Part shown: piece after piece, positions 17,781-26,914 of the stretch
Numbering within the stretch: the stretch's first letter is position 1
How the letters are laid out: each line of letters begins with the position of its first letter
Assembly (NCBI RefSeq): GCF_016765675.1
Contig: NZ_JAESWB010000045.1
Location: forward strand, 172,836 to 236,835
Direction: 5' to 3'
DNA length: 64,000 nucleotides
DNA from: Neobacillus paridis
Lineage (GTDB): Bacteria > Bacillota > Bacilli > Bacillales > Cytobacillaceae
Program-made: the position numbers and the translations under genes
Notes under the pieces: model-generated
The model's input: the letters and a program-made list of their open reading frames with translations, nothing else
Told to the model about the DNA's origin: nothing
The model's database searches: none

Positions 17781-18689
17781 ATGTGGTTTGTTTTTGCACT
17801 ATTAACGACTTTTGCTTGGGGCGGTGCTGACCTGTTTTATAAGCGGGGGACCGACAGTAACGATCCATACAGCCATTTGAAAATTGTGGTCATGGTTGGC
17901 TTGGTCATGGGAATTCACGCAACGGCGTACATGTTAATAAAAGGATTAACTTTTGACCCTATTGATCTTGTAAAATACTTGCCTGTTTCCGCTTTCTACA
18001 TCCTATCAATGGCAATTGGCTATGTTGGGCTAAGGTATATTGAACTTTCTATTGCTTCGCCTGTGCAAAATTCTTCCGGGGCCATTACAGCCATTTTATT
18101 ATTTATCTTTTTTCCCCGAGAACTGGGCATTATGCATATCGTTGGGGTGATAATTGTCAGTTTAGGCGTGATTGGGCTGGCCATTTTGGAAAAAAGAGCT
18201 GAGACAGCAGAACTCAGAGCAAACAACGTACATATTGATAAAAAATATCAAATTAGCTTTTTGGCCATAACATTTCCGATAATGTATTGTATTCTTGATG
18301 GGTTAGGAACCTTTGCCGACGGTATTTATCTTGATGAACTAAAGCTGATCAGCGAAGATGCTGCATTGATTGCTTATGAATATACTTTTCTCATATGTGC
18401 CGTGGCATCTTATGTGTATCTCAAATTTATCAAAAACGAGCCCTTTCAAATTTTCAGAGAACGCGACAAAGGCTGTGCCGCTATATTGGAAACAGCGGGG
18501 CAATTCTTTTACGTGTTCGCCATGGCGAAAAATGCCATTATCGCCGCACCGCTGATTGCTTCTTATAGTATTGTATCGGTGATCCTTTCACGTATTTTCT
18601 TAAAGGAAAAACTCAGCAAACAGCACTATGCAGTGATTGTGTTTGTAATGATTGGGATTGCCCTGCTTGGACTAGCGGATGAACTTTAA
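17781..18689 (+). CDS. EamA-family transporter
   Basis: 302 aa, ten predicted membrane helices. The start MWFVFALLTTFAWGGADLFYKRG has the WG-type motif of EamA proteins, and a second repeat begins near YQISFLAITFPIMYCILDGLG. The C-terminus ends in a typical LKEKLSKQHYAVIVFVMIGIALLG. AAGGAGAAGG precedes ATG 17781. Substrate unknown. Divergently transcribed from the EamA gene at 16733. Confidence 0.85.
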   Translation: MWFVFALLTTFAWGGADLFYKRGTDSNDPYSHLKIVVMVGLVMGIHATAYMLIKGLTFDPIDLVKYLPVSAFYILSMAIGYVGLRYIELSIASPVQNSSGAITAILLFIFFPRELGIMHIVGVIIVSLGVIGLAILEKRAETAELRANNVHIDKKYQISFLAITFPIMYCILDGLGTFADGIYLDELKLISEDAALIAYEYTFLICAVASYVYLKFIKNEPFQIFRERDKGCAAILETAGQFFYVFAMAKNAIIAAPLIASYSIVSVILSRIFLKEKLSKQHYAVIVFVMIGIALLGLADEL

Positions 18690-18760
18690 AATAAAAAATT
18701 TTTCAGCAATTATTAATTACGAAATTTAGTAATTTTGGTATAATACTCTAATGGGTATAT

Positions 18761-18876
18761 AAATGAAAACTCGCCGGTTGGCGAATCCGAAAGGACGGTT
18801 CATGAGGCGCAGTTGATTTATGCGACATGGGAAAGGATAAAATTCGGAAAAATTTTGTACTTTCCTATTAGTCCAC
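18761..18876 (+). other. Structured 5'-leader repeat element, copy C (before diguanylate cyclase)
   Basis: AATGAAAACTCGCCGGTTGG is followed by GGACGGTTCATGAGGCG, AGTTGATTTATGCGACA, GGAAAGGATAAAATTC and CTTTCCTATTAG, the same block order as the copies before yclN and dapA. A TATAAT box at 18739-18744 puts the transcription start just ahead of it, so the element is the first part of the mRNA. About 90 nt remain before the start codon. The gap 18690-18965 contains nothing else recognisable. Confidence 0.6.
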
Positions 18877-18965
18877 CATGCAGCGCAAAATTAGCGCCGC
18901 ACCACAAAGAATGAAAATAGTTATACTTTCATGGTAGCTAAAAAAGACGGCTGGGAGGTGAAAGG

Positions 18966-20522
18966 ATGAATCTCGAAATTTTCACATATGTTGTTATTGT
19001 TTGTATATCGGGAGTCTTATCATCCTTACTGGCCATCTACGCCTTCGTCAAAAGGAATGTCTTTTCAGGCAGCAAACTCTTCATTTTAATGTCTTGTTTT
19101 TCTGCTATCTATGTTTTTGGACATGCATTTGAATTATCAAGCAGTTCCCTGGTGGAAATTAAATTCTGGCTAAAAGTTCAATATGCCGGTTTACCATTTA
19201 TTACGCCGACATGTCTTGTATTAATTTTACAATTTGCCGGGCTGGACCGATTTATCAAGCCTAAAATCATGATCCCAGTATTTCTGGTACCGCTCATTAC
19301 CTTTTTAATGAGCGTAACCAATGATTTTCATCATTTGTTTTATCGCTCCGTTTATTTACGCCCAAATGAAAGTGTACCACTAGCCGACATCACAGCTGGT
19401 CCTTGGTATCTTGTTCACGGCAGTTATACTTTTGCGACCATGGTGCTTGGAACCTTTATTTTGCTTTGGTACTGGATTCAAACCCGAACAGCCTATTGGA
19501 AACAGATTTTAACGTTAATTTTGGGCCAGGTTATCCCAATGACAGCCTCGTTTCTATACTTAATTGGTCTATCACCGATGGGGATGGATCCGGTGCCAAT
19601 TGTCATGTGTCTTACTTCCACTCTTTATTTCTGGGCGATTTTTTCTGCCAAACTGTTTATGCTTGCTCCCATTGCCAGGAATCGAATATTCGAAAGTATG
19701 CGTGACGGTGTCCTTGTGATTGACGAGGTCAGTCGGATTGTCGATTTTAACCAGGGGGCCAGAGGGATGATTGAAAAACTCAAGTTTGCCGCTATCGGAG
19801 AAAAGCTTGATTCTGTCTGGTCGGACTGGGCTAGTTTTGATCCTCTGCCTGAAAATAGAGAAATCGAGTGGTGCAATAAAGGAAAATACTATCAAATTCG
19901 AATAACCGATGTTCGAAAAAAGAATAACGAAATAGCGGGAAAAACGATTGTCCTGAGTGATGTGACAGAAAAGAAAAAACTCGAGCAACAATTAAAGCTG
20001 CTTGCCTACACGGATGGATTAACAAAAGCTCATAACCGCACATATTTTCTCGAGAAAAGCCAACAGGAGCTTAACAGGGCCATCAATAAAGTGACCTCTC
20101 TGTCCTTATTTTTGTTTGATATTGACTTTTTCAAAAAAATTAATGATGGCTACGGTCACAGTATTGGAGATTTAGCCCTTTGTCATATAGTGGATCTATG
20201 TAAAAGCTGTTTGGCTCCAGAGTATATTTTTGCCCGCTACGGCGGTGAGGAATTTGTCGTTTGTCTGCCGGATGTCGATTTAAACAGAGCCGGTGAAATA
20301 GCAGAAACCATTCGGGCAGAAATTGAAGCAAATCCCCTTGAAACAGAGAAAGGGGCGATCCCAATCACCTCCAGTTTCGGTGTCGCTGAAGTAACTAATG
20401 AAATTCAGACACTGGACGCGCTTTTGCAGGAAGCTGATAAAGCTTTATATGCCTCTAAGGAAAATGGTCGGAATAGGGTGACATTAGCAGCGCATGTAGC
20501 AAATTTTCTACAGTTGAATTAG
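18966..20522 (+). CDS. Membrane-bound diguanylate cyclase (7TM sensor - PAS-like - GGDEF)
   Basis: 518 aa. Residues 1-235 form seven hydrophobic helices of the histidine-kinase N-terminal 7TM type. Residues ~240-330 are PAS-like (NRIFESMRDGVLVIDEV, then TIVLSDVTEKKKLE). The C-terminal ~170 residues are a GGDEF domain with LAYTDGLTKAHNRTYFLEK, the metal-binding LFLFDIDFFKKINDGYGH and the active site ARYGGEEFVVCLPD. The catalytic GGEEF is intact, so it should make c-di-GMP from two GTP. No EAL domain. ATG 18966 follows GGGAGGTG. A leader repeat element precedes it and a strong terminator follows. Confidence 0.92.
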   Translation: MNLEIFTYVVIVCISGVLSSLLAIYAFVKRNVFSGSKLFILMSCFSAIYVFGHAFELSSSSLVEIKFWLKVQYAGLPFITPTCLVLILQFAGLDRFIKPKIMIPVFLVPLITFLMSVTNDFHHLFYRSVYLRPNESVPLADITAGPWYLVHGSYTFATMVLGTFILLWYWIQTRTAYWKQILTLILGQVIPMTASFLYLIGLSPMGMDPVPIVMCLTSTLYFWAIFSAKLFMLAPIARNRIFESMRDGVLVIDEVSRIVDFNQGARGMIEKLKFAAIGEKLDSVWSDWASFDPLPENREIEWCNKGKYYQIRITDVRKKNNEIAGKTIVLSDVTEKKKLEQQLKLLAYTDGLTKAHNRTYFLEKSQQELNRAINKVTSLSLFLFDIDFFKKINDGYGHSIGDLALCHIVDLCKSCLAPEYIFARYGGEEFVVCLPDVDLNRAGEIAETIRAEIEANPLETEKGAIPITSSFGVAEVTNEIQTLDALLQEADKALYASKENGRNRVTLAAHVANFLQLN

Positions 20523-20523
20523 A

Positions 20524-20571
20524 AGAGAAGGACAGTCCCGGCGGCTGTCCTTCTTGACTTTTTTGCTGCTT
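20524..20571 (+). terminator. Terminator of the diguanylate cyclase gene
   Basis: AGAAGGACAG and CTGTCCTTCT form a 10-bp stem around TCCCGGCGG, followed by a T-rich tract. Confidence 0.85.
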
Positions 20572-20690
20572 TTTTCGAAGTTTTCCAAAAATATATTTAA
20601 GCATTTTATAAGTTTTCGCCACAGAGTCCACAACTATAAGATAGTTAGATGGGCTTTTTTTAATTTTTCGTAGTAAGGATTAGTTTTACC

Positions 20691-21335
20691 TTATTTACCA
20701 AACAATTCTTTTATAAGGGTCATATTACGTTCCTTTATTGTCTGAAAGTTCGGGAGATCACAATCATTACAATACCGCTTGAATTCACAATCCCGGCATC
20801 TTTTCTTTGACCGGGGTTCAGAGTAGTGTTCGTCATCAATAATTTTTTTAATCATTGATACCATTTTTCTAATATATTGTTTTTGTGCATCGGTAATCAT
20901 AATTGGATATGCCTTTTGTTCAGGAATGATATAAATAAATCCCTTTTTTACAGGCGTCTTTGTCATTTCTTCAATACACATGGCATAAGCCGACAATTGA
21001 AATAAAATATTTTTATGGATTTTTTGATCTGTATCTTTACACTCAATGGGAAAGTAGCGCTGTCCAGTTTTATTTTCGGTATCAATCAGAATATCAACTT
21101 TTCCAGACAAATTAAGAGTTTCAGAAGAAACCGTAACCCCATAGAATCTTTTTCCTTCTAACAAATCATACCTCCGAAGCTTCCTTCGCTTTTCCTTTTG
21201 GTTCAACTCATAATGCTGACTTCTGGCATACTCCATTTTAAAGGTTGTTTTTCGAGGAACCGGTTCCACATAATTGTAATAAATAACACGCGGGCAATAG
21301 ACAAATTGTTTAATATCGCTAATTGTAATAGACAT
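20691..21335 (-). CDS. cas4: Cas4 exonuclease of an orphan adaptation module
   Basis: 214 aa. Cas4 proteins are Fe-S RecB-like nucleases that trim and PAM-select prespacers. The N-terminal cysteine lies in DIKQFVYCPRVIYYNY and the C-terminal Fe-S cluster cysteines in KKRCRDCEFKRYCNDCDLP. RecB-type catalytic residues occur in LSGKVDILID (motif II Asp) and FPIECKD (motif III). ATG 21333-21335 is preceded by GGAGG; an upstream ATG at 21380 would overlap cas2. It sits last in a cas1-cas2-cas4 order on the minus strand, unlike the cas4-cas1-cas2 order of the type I-C locus in this window, and the protein is clearly different from the I-C Cas4. No effector genes accompany it. Confidence 0.85.
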   Translation of the reverse strand: MSITISDIKQFVYCPRVIYYNYVEPVPRKTTFKMEYARSQHYELNQKEKRRKLRRYDLLEGKRFYGVTVSSETLNLSGKVDILIDTENKTGQRYFPIECKDTDQKIHKNILFQLSAYAMCIEEMTKTPVKKGFIYIIPEQKAYPIMITDAQKQYIRKMVSMIKKIIDDEHYSEPRSKKRCRDCEFKRYCNDCDLPNFQTIKERNMTLIKELFGK

Positions 21336-21348
21336 AGCTTTACCTCCA

Positions 21349-21615
21349 CTAAATAGCTTCTTCAGAATAGTTAAAGTCAAGTTTTACGACATTTTCAAGG
21401 CTATCTTGACTTAAAGGAAAGATAATAACACTACTTCGTCCGCTTTCCTTTAATAAATCTTTTAATCTTCTCGTTAATTCACCATGGAGATTCCTGCTTA
21501 TTTCTCCAAAAAATGCACTGTATTGAACTCGAAATAATCCATAATCCTTGCACATATTAGCCGTTTTGTTCCTAAGCTTGTCTTCGGTAATATCATAAAT
21601 TAAAAGAATCTTCAT
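21349..21615 (-). CDS. cas2: Cas2 of an orphan adaptation module
   Basis: 88 aa ferredoxin-like Cas2. It starts MKILLIYDITEDKLRNK, with the conserved aspartate in YDI, then GLFRVQYSAFFGEIS and a RSSVIIFPLSQDS strand. ATG 21613-21615 has GGTGG just upstream; a GTG three codons earlier is possible. It sits 2 nt downstream of the truncated cas1 and 13 nt upstream of cas4. The sequence resembles type I-B/III-like Cas2 more than the type I-C Cas2 at 39611. Cas2 needs Cas1 for spacer integration, and the neighbouring Cas1 is truncated, so this module is probably inactive unless it works with another Cas1. Confidence 0.85.
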   Translation of the reverse strand: MKILLIYDITEDKLRNKTANMCKDYGLFRVQYSAFFGEISRNLHGELTRRLKDLLKESGRSSVIIFPLSQDSLENVVKLDFNYSEEAI

Positions 21616-21617
21616 AT

Positions 21618-22180
21618 TTACCACCTAGAAATATATCCTTTAAACTTTTTCCCTTCCCTAAAGAAGGTGGCAATGTCTCTTGCCTGCAATTGAATAATGG
21701 TCCTGAGATGATAATCATTCCCCTTAAACTCCTCTTTGGCTTCCAGACGTTCGTTTATATACTCCCTCACCAACTTTATCGATTTATTATCGAGAAACAT
21801 AGAGCCATCTTCCTTTTCTTCGGTACCTGGTTTATGCCCTCTCGTTATTAATGAAATTATTGGACGGTCAACAATAGACGGACGAAAAATTTCCATTACA
21901 TCTAATACAAAAGAAATTCGTCCCGACCGATCGACATGGAAAAATCCAGCATACGTCTCAAGGCCAGCCCTAATTATGGCAGATGTGACCCGTGAACGTA
22001 AAATGGCATATCCATAGTTCAACATCGAGTTTACGGGATCTTGCAAATGCCAGGCTCTTCCAGGGAATGCAACGCCTTTTTCTGTTAATATCATCTTCAC
22101 TGCCTTCCAATACCGCTTGGCAGCATGGGCTTCGGCAGAGGTAATTTGTTTTCTTACATCCTCAATCGATTCTTGAGTAT
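21618..22180 (-). pseudogene. cas1: Cas1 integrase, N-terminal half lost to an IS21 insertion
   Basis: About 187 residues of the C-terminal helical domain remain, open back to exactly where IS21 terminal repeats begin. Readable sequence includes ITSAEAHAAKRYWKAVK, the catalytic region DPVNSMLNYGYAILRSRV, then AGLETYAGFFHVDRSGRISF and the metal-binding DVMEIFRPSIVDR segment. These are normal Cas1 C-terminal motifs (the catalytic His of GFFH and the Asp are present). The N-terminal beta-domain and the first catalytic glutamate region are missing and I do not find them elsewhere in the window. It is therefore a disrupted gene rather than a short variant. Confidence 0.85.
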
Positions 22181-22261
22181 TGCGGACAGAATGAGCCGGC
22201 TATGCGGAGTTTTGAGCCATTGTTTGCGGACATCAGAGCCAACGATTGCGGAGAGAGAGCC
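22181..22261. repeat. IS21-family terminal repeats (four copies, 22-bp period)
   Basis: Four copies of TGCGGA followed by GAGCC start at 22181, 22203, 22225 and 22247, exactly 22 bp apart. IS21-family elements carry such multiple terminal transposase-binding repeats. The outer copy marks the insertion boundary inside cas1. Confidence 0.85.
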
Positions 22262-22282
22262 ACTGGCTATTAAAGGGGGAAC

Positions 22283-22325
22283 AGCCATTGAAATGGTTTT
22301 TCCCTTAATTTCAATGGCTGCTGAT
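22283..22325 (-). terminator. Hairpin at the end of the IS21 operon
   Basis: CAGCCATTGAAAT pairs with ATTTCAATGGCTG around a T-rich loop, immediately after the stop of the small third ORF. Confidence 0.65.
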
Positions 22326-22326
22326 T

Positions 22327-22527
22327 CTATCTAATTCGTTTATCTTCTAATTCTTCGTCTATAATCTCAATTGCCCAACGGACAAGTTCATCAAAATCTA
22401 AATCCTCTTCCTCGTCCCATACACAAGCGGTTAGTAACCTATCTACTATTTTCACCATCACTTCTTCCGGTAAAAATCTGTGAAATGAGTACTTAGCTAC
22501 ACGGTTTTCAACTTCTGTTGGGATCAT
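22327..22527 (-). CDS. Small acidic protein downstream of istB (unknown)
   Basis: 66 aa, rich in Asp/Glu (VWDEEEDLDFDELVRWA, IIDEELEDKR). Its start overlaps the istB stop by 4 nt (ATGA-type coupling), so it is translated with the transposition genes and lies inside the IS21 boundaries defined by the terminal repeats. IS21 normally carries only istA and istB; I do not recognise this third protein. It could be an accessory factor, an IS-carried passenger or a regulator. The frame is intact although both neighbours are broken. Confidence 0.55.
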   Translation of the reverse strand: MIPTEVENRVAKYSFHRFLPEEVMVKIVDRLLTACVWDEEEDLDFDELVRWAIEIIDEELEDKRIR

Positions 22528-23278
22528 CTTCTAACCACCAAACCATGACGTTCTCTCATTGATACTTCACCATCGACTAGAATCTTATAGGAATCATGCA
22601 CTATGCGGTCAAGAATTGCATCTGCTATCTGCGCCTGTCCCAATTTAGAGTGCCACCCTTCGGGTGAGAATTGGGAACAGAATATAGTAGAAGTCCTCTT
22701 TATTCTTGATTCAATAATTTCTAAGACGTGAAGGGCATGCTCCTCCGAGAGCTCAGTTAATAGCCATTCATCAAGTATTAATAGATCGATTTTCTTATAT
22801 TTTTGGATGATTTTACGGAAGCTACCATCGGCTTCATACTTTGCGACAGCTAGTTCATCAAGCAATTCTGGCAATCTGATATACTTAACATTGTAAAATT
22901 GGCGAAGGCATGAACGCCAAAGGCATTGGATATCCACGTTTTTCCGTTCCCTGATGCACCCATTAAAATAATGTGGTGGTGGTTTTGTATATAATTCCCT
23001 GTCGCTAGCTCCAAGATTAGTTTTTTGTCCAAGTTACGATCAGGATGATACTCGATGTCTTCAATAGCTGCCATAGGATCTTCGAAGTTTGCCTGTTTAA
23101 TCAACCTTTCTAATCTATTTGATTTTCGACGGTCAAACTCATAGTCTACTAAAAGATTAAATCGATCATCGAAATCCATATCTTGATAGTCTTTGTTCTG
23201 GCTTTGTTGCTGATATAATTCTGCCATTGCACCCATTTTCATTTCAGTTAATTTACGTAATGTTTCTTGGTTCATCAT
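22524..23278 (-). pseudogene. istB: IstB transposition ATPase, frameshifted
   Basis: IstB is the AAA+ helper of IS21 transposase. The N-terminal part (from 23278) has the Walker A sequence ILMGASGNGKTWISNAFGVHA and then shifts frame near 22905. The remainder continues in another frame with RQFYNVKYIRLPELLDELA, the Walker B LLILDEW, and SQFSPEGWHSKLGQAQIADA. Both fragments align end to end to a normal ~250-residue IstB, so a single-base change broke it. Its start overlaps the istA stop by 4 nt, as usual in this family. Confidence 0.85.
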
Positions 23279-24075
23279 TTTTTGTCCCCTCCAAAGTATT
23301 TAGCGCCACGGGTAAAGCCATGGTTATCAGTATTGATTCGATGATTATCAACATTAGATTTTTGTTCACGCTGTTTTCGCCTATCCAATATCCCTTTTAA
23401 AACGGGAATGGTCGGATTTGTTGATATTTCAAGTAATGTATGTGTTGCGGTCTCTAGTTCATCCCTTGTATGCTTGGTTGATAAATTTCTTAAAGCACTA
23501 AGGATGTTTAATGCCTTCTTTTCCGCATTCGTTTCTAGGATATAGGAGACAAACCGCACCATGGAGGGCCCAATTGTATCTGCCCATTTAAGATTGTTTT
23601 CAGGGTTATGCTCAAGGTATAATCTATGATTATCAGGCATGTGATCCCTATTCGTGGAAAACTGTCCAACTTCTCCAATTAACCGTTTATGGGATGCAAT
23701 TCGCACTTCCTTAAAGTAAACTTCAATTAGGTCAGTGGTCAGCCGTACATCGACTTGTTCACGGACATAATCATATGGGACGGAATAATACATTCGTTCA
23801 ACTTGGATGTGGTAGTTCAATTGAACTTTTGCTGTTTTCCATTCCGCAAGTTTGTAACGTGTTTGGGGAAGCTGTTGAAGGTGGGATTTCTCTTCTTCCT
23901 CAAACACCTTTTTACGTGAGCCGGGACGTTTCTGAAAATCAATCGTATTGATTTCTTCCAGCTTTTCATGGATTCTTTGATTTAAATCCTCTATGTGAAA
24001 ACATTGATAGTTTCTTAACGAGGCGATGATCTGTCGTGAAATGTAGCCAACAGTATCTTCGACACTAGCCTTATC
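23275..24075 (-). pseudogene. istA: IstA transposase of IS21, 5' part removed by a RIT-type insertion
   Basis: Only the C-terminal ~265 residues remain. The fragment opens with RDKASVEDTVGYISRQIIA, the region containing the last catalytic acidic residue of the IstA DDE domain, then KRPGSRKKVFEEEEK and the DNA-binding C-terminal portion through YHIQVERMYYSVPYDYVREQ. Immediately upstream the frame runs into the inverted repeats of the tyrosine-recombinase element at about 24070. The missing 5' half is not found on the far side, so part of the IS21 has been deleted. Confidence 0.85.
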
Positions 24076-25520
24076 CCTTTTATCCCGAATTCGGGATAAA
24101 AGGGATTATTCCGAAGTTTTTATTATCCCGAACATTTAACTGATTTTCCTTATCTATCACGTTAAGGGGGTTAAATATTCGGGATAATTGTTGTTCATTT
24201 TTTTCGCTCATCCCATAATTAAATCGGGATATTCCCTAATATAATAATGGAGGCGAAATACGATGAAAGAAATTTTACTGACAGAGCTGATTACCCAGGC
24301 TAAAGAAGCAATAAAACCAATCCAACATAGTGCATCTACTATCTATCAGTATGGATTGGCATGGGATGAACTAATTCATTTTTTTGAATCCAACGGGCAA
24401 ATATACTTTTCAGAAGAATTAGCAAATCGTTTTGTGCAGAAGTCAAAGGATAGTCTTGATAATAGACTGATCAAGAACTGGCGTTACAAACTCAGACGCC
24501 TTTCAGTACTAATTCTTCTTGAGGTCCTGGAAACAGGCAATTATAGCTGGAGGCTCCATTATTCGGATGCCAATGCCTGCCTTTCAACCGAAATGAAACA
24601 GCTGCATGTAGAAATATATGGAAACACTTAACCGTTCTGGTAAAGGTAATGGTACACGCAGGTGCTATGAGACACTTGCAAGGCAATTTTTAAAATATGT
24701 ACAGACAGAACTCAATAAAAACATATCTGACCTACGGCTCGATGACGTTCGAAATTTTATACCTTATATAGCAAAATCCTATCAAAGCACCAGTATGCGA
24801 ACAGTTCTTTCTGCACTTCGCTCCTTTCTAAAGTTTCTCTATAAAGATGGGATGACTAAAGAAAAATTGGTTCTGGCAGTTCCAAGCAGTGGTTCCAGAA
24901 AAAACACAGTTGTACCAACTATTACAAAGGACGAAGAGAACCTATTGCTTCAGCCAATCGACCGTTCTTCCCATTTAGGAAAACGCAACTATGCCATGGT
25001 ACTTTTGGCAATGCGGGCAGGCCTAAGAAGCATTGACATTATAAACCTGAAATTATCGAATATAGACTGGCGGAATAAGACAATTGTTATTGTTCAACAG
25101 AAAAATGGCCGGCCCTTATCGCTACCCATTCTTTCAGATGTTGGTAATGCATTGTCTGATTATATACTCAATGCAAGACCCAAAGGCGGTCTTCCCTATG
25201 TTTTTCTTAAAAGTCAGCCACCCTACACGAAATTGTCCCGTTCCACCTGTTATGCCATCAGCTGTAGCATCATGAAAAAGGCAGACATCCGACAGTCGGG
25301 CCAGCAACGGAAAGGATTCCATATCTTCAGACATACTGTAGCAGCAAGAATGCTTTCAGAGGAAATACCACTTCCTGTGATATCCAATTCATTGGGACAT
25401 GGATCCATGTCTTCCAGCAAGGTATATCTTTCAACAGATGAAAAACATTTGATGGCATGTGCTCTCAGCTTCAAGGGAATTGAAGTGACGGTAGTGTCAA
25501 AAGTTCTATGAAAACTCATT
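24070..25520 (+). mobile_element. RIT-type (Recombinase-In-Trio) element remnant inserted in istA
   Basis: The left end carries motifs shared with the fuller element at 27386: CGGGATAAAAGGGATTATTC, then TTATTATCCCGAACATTTAA. One recombinase follows in the same orientation. The second and third recombinases and the right end are absent; sequence after 25520 joins the next IS. The boundary is approximate. The inverted repeat CCCTTTTATCCCG / CGGGATAAAAGGG straddles the istA junction. Confidence 0.65.
24263..25511 (+). pseudogene. First tyrosine recombinase of a RIT-type element, frameshifted
   Basis: Phage-integrase-family recombinase. The 5' part (24263-24631, 122 aa, with GGAGG before ATG) and the core (24618-25511, 297 aa) lie in different frames and overlap by 14 nt, so a frameshift separates them near 24620. 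The core keeps the catalytic set: Arg in MRAGLRSIDIINLKL, the FHIFRHTVAARML box (His and Arg), and LGHGSMSSSKVYL with the nucleophilic Tyr. It is homologous to the recombinase at 27576 (same NARP...YVFL segment and ending ALSFKGIEV). Probably inactive, unless the overlapping ATG allows re-initiation of a shortened protein. Confidence 0.75.
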
Positions 25521-25755
25521 AGGCGTTCAGCTTTTTCTGCCAAATATTTGGTGGAAAGGCCACGCAATCGCTCTTGACAAACACGCCAATGGTTTTAGGT
25601 AAGTTTAACAAGGGCGACGGGGACAAAAAGAAGGCATGCTAAATAGCCCTTGGTTTTTCCATTTTAAACCATTGGCTAGTTCGGTTTGTCAAGATTTCGC
25701 TTCGCCGATTGCTGTTTGGGTGTTCGAACCTTCAAGGGCTCTGCTAAACAAAAAG

Positions 25756-26795
25756 TTAGGCTAATTGTTCAATAATCCAGTCTTGTGCCAAACCAATGAG
25801 TTTAGACCATCGTGCAGGCGTGTTCGGCAGCTGTAGTAACTCCGGATTGACCACTGGCACCTTACCTTCTAGTGCGGCGTGAGGCCGTAAAAAGTTAAAG
25901 TAAGCTACAAACAAGGTCACAAAAGAAACAGACCCATGTTCAGAACCAAAACCGTGTGTGGAGCGATAATTGCCTTTAAACGTGCGATTTAACCATTCTA
26001 TCACTTGTTTTAGTGGTCTATACTCTGTTGACACTGGATCTTCGTTTGTAAGCCCTATAACTTGCTTAATGTCGAAATGAATGTCGTGTTGGGCAAAAAA
26101 GTGCTGAGCTAAAAGGTAAATTGGATTACCGTCCACGACAAATGTTAGGTCATTTGGAATCTCTTTCAGCTTTATTAGGACATTATCAATGGCACGTATA
26201 GCTGACACGGTATCGCGATTAGGCGACACTGGATAAGACAGGATAATCTTTTTCACCGCATCAAAGAAGAAGAACAGGTAGTGCCAACGCCCATTCACCC
26301 TTATATAGGTTTCGTCCCCACAGAATTGATCTGATAGTTCGTAAGGATAGTTATCAACATAAGGCTTGAGGACAAGGGCTACGGCATTCTCGTAATTCAA
26401 AATACTCTGATGTGATATAGAAACCCCGTGAACATCCTTCATGAGTGCAGCTGTCTTTCGGGCCGAAAGGCCGTAATTAACATGGTAAGTTAAAATAAGC
26501 CCCAATGTGTGAGGCGAAACATAAAGCTTTGCTAAATCTCTACCTTGGGCCTTATAGGAGAAGACTTAGACAATGGCTGAAAGTCAATGCGAAACTGCCG
26601 GAAAATGTATCTCAACTTAAAGGATTGGGGGTCTTTTTGAAACTGTTTCTTCTCCTTTGAAGACATTCCGTTTAGTTTCTGTTGGTAGTAAGGACAGTCG
26701 TTATTCTTACATTTATAAACGTCAAAGTCTTTTCGCTCCTTGATTTTCTCTAGGGTCTTTGAGCAGTGAGGGCACTTTAAAACAGCCTCCTTCAA
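25756..26795 (-). pseudogene. DDE transposase with N-terminal zinc ribbon, frameshifted
   Basis: The N-terminal part (26532-26795) carries two zinc-binding pairs, LKCPHCSKTLE and YKCKNNDCPYYQ. After a frame change near 26530 the catalytic part (25756-26505) reads NYGLSARKTAALMKDVHGVS and QFCGDETYIRVNGRWHYLFF (first catalytic Asp), VVDGNPIYLLAQHFF (second Asp region), and VIEWLNRTFKGNYRSTHGF with the final Glu. The family looks IS6-like in its DETYIRV motif; I do not name it. The frameshift may be a mutation, since the frames do not show an obvious slippery site. The 244 nt between 25512 and 25755 hold no gene. Confidence 0.7.
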
Positions 26796-26859
26796 ATATC
26801 GATTTGATACTATGTCAAGAAAATAGACACAGATTTTTCTACCGCGCTTCGCTTGGTGG

Positions 26860-26909
26860 CCTTGATAAAAAAGTTTAAATAAAGAGCGATTTAAACTTTT
26901 TTATCAAGG
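26860..26909. terminator. Long palindrome ending the IS3 transposase gene
   Basis: CCTTGATAAAAAAGTTTAAA pairs with TTTAAACTTTTTTATCAAGG around AAAGAGCG, a 20-bp perfect stem just past the IS3 stop codon. Confidence 0.75.
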
Positions 26910-26914
26910 TGAAA

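Noticed and set aside
18761..18876. Leader element before the diguanylate cyclase as a c-di-GMP riboswitch
   Set aside because: Attractive by context, but it lacks the GEMM-I/II conserved blocks and the same element precedes yclN and dapA, which are not c-di-GMP genes.
20572..20690. A second CRISPR array belonging to the orphan cas4-cas2-cas1
   Set aside because: No direct repeats are visible in 20572-20690 or around the module; only the type I-C repeat occurs in the window.
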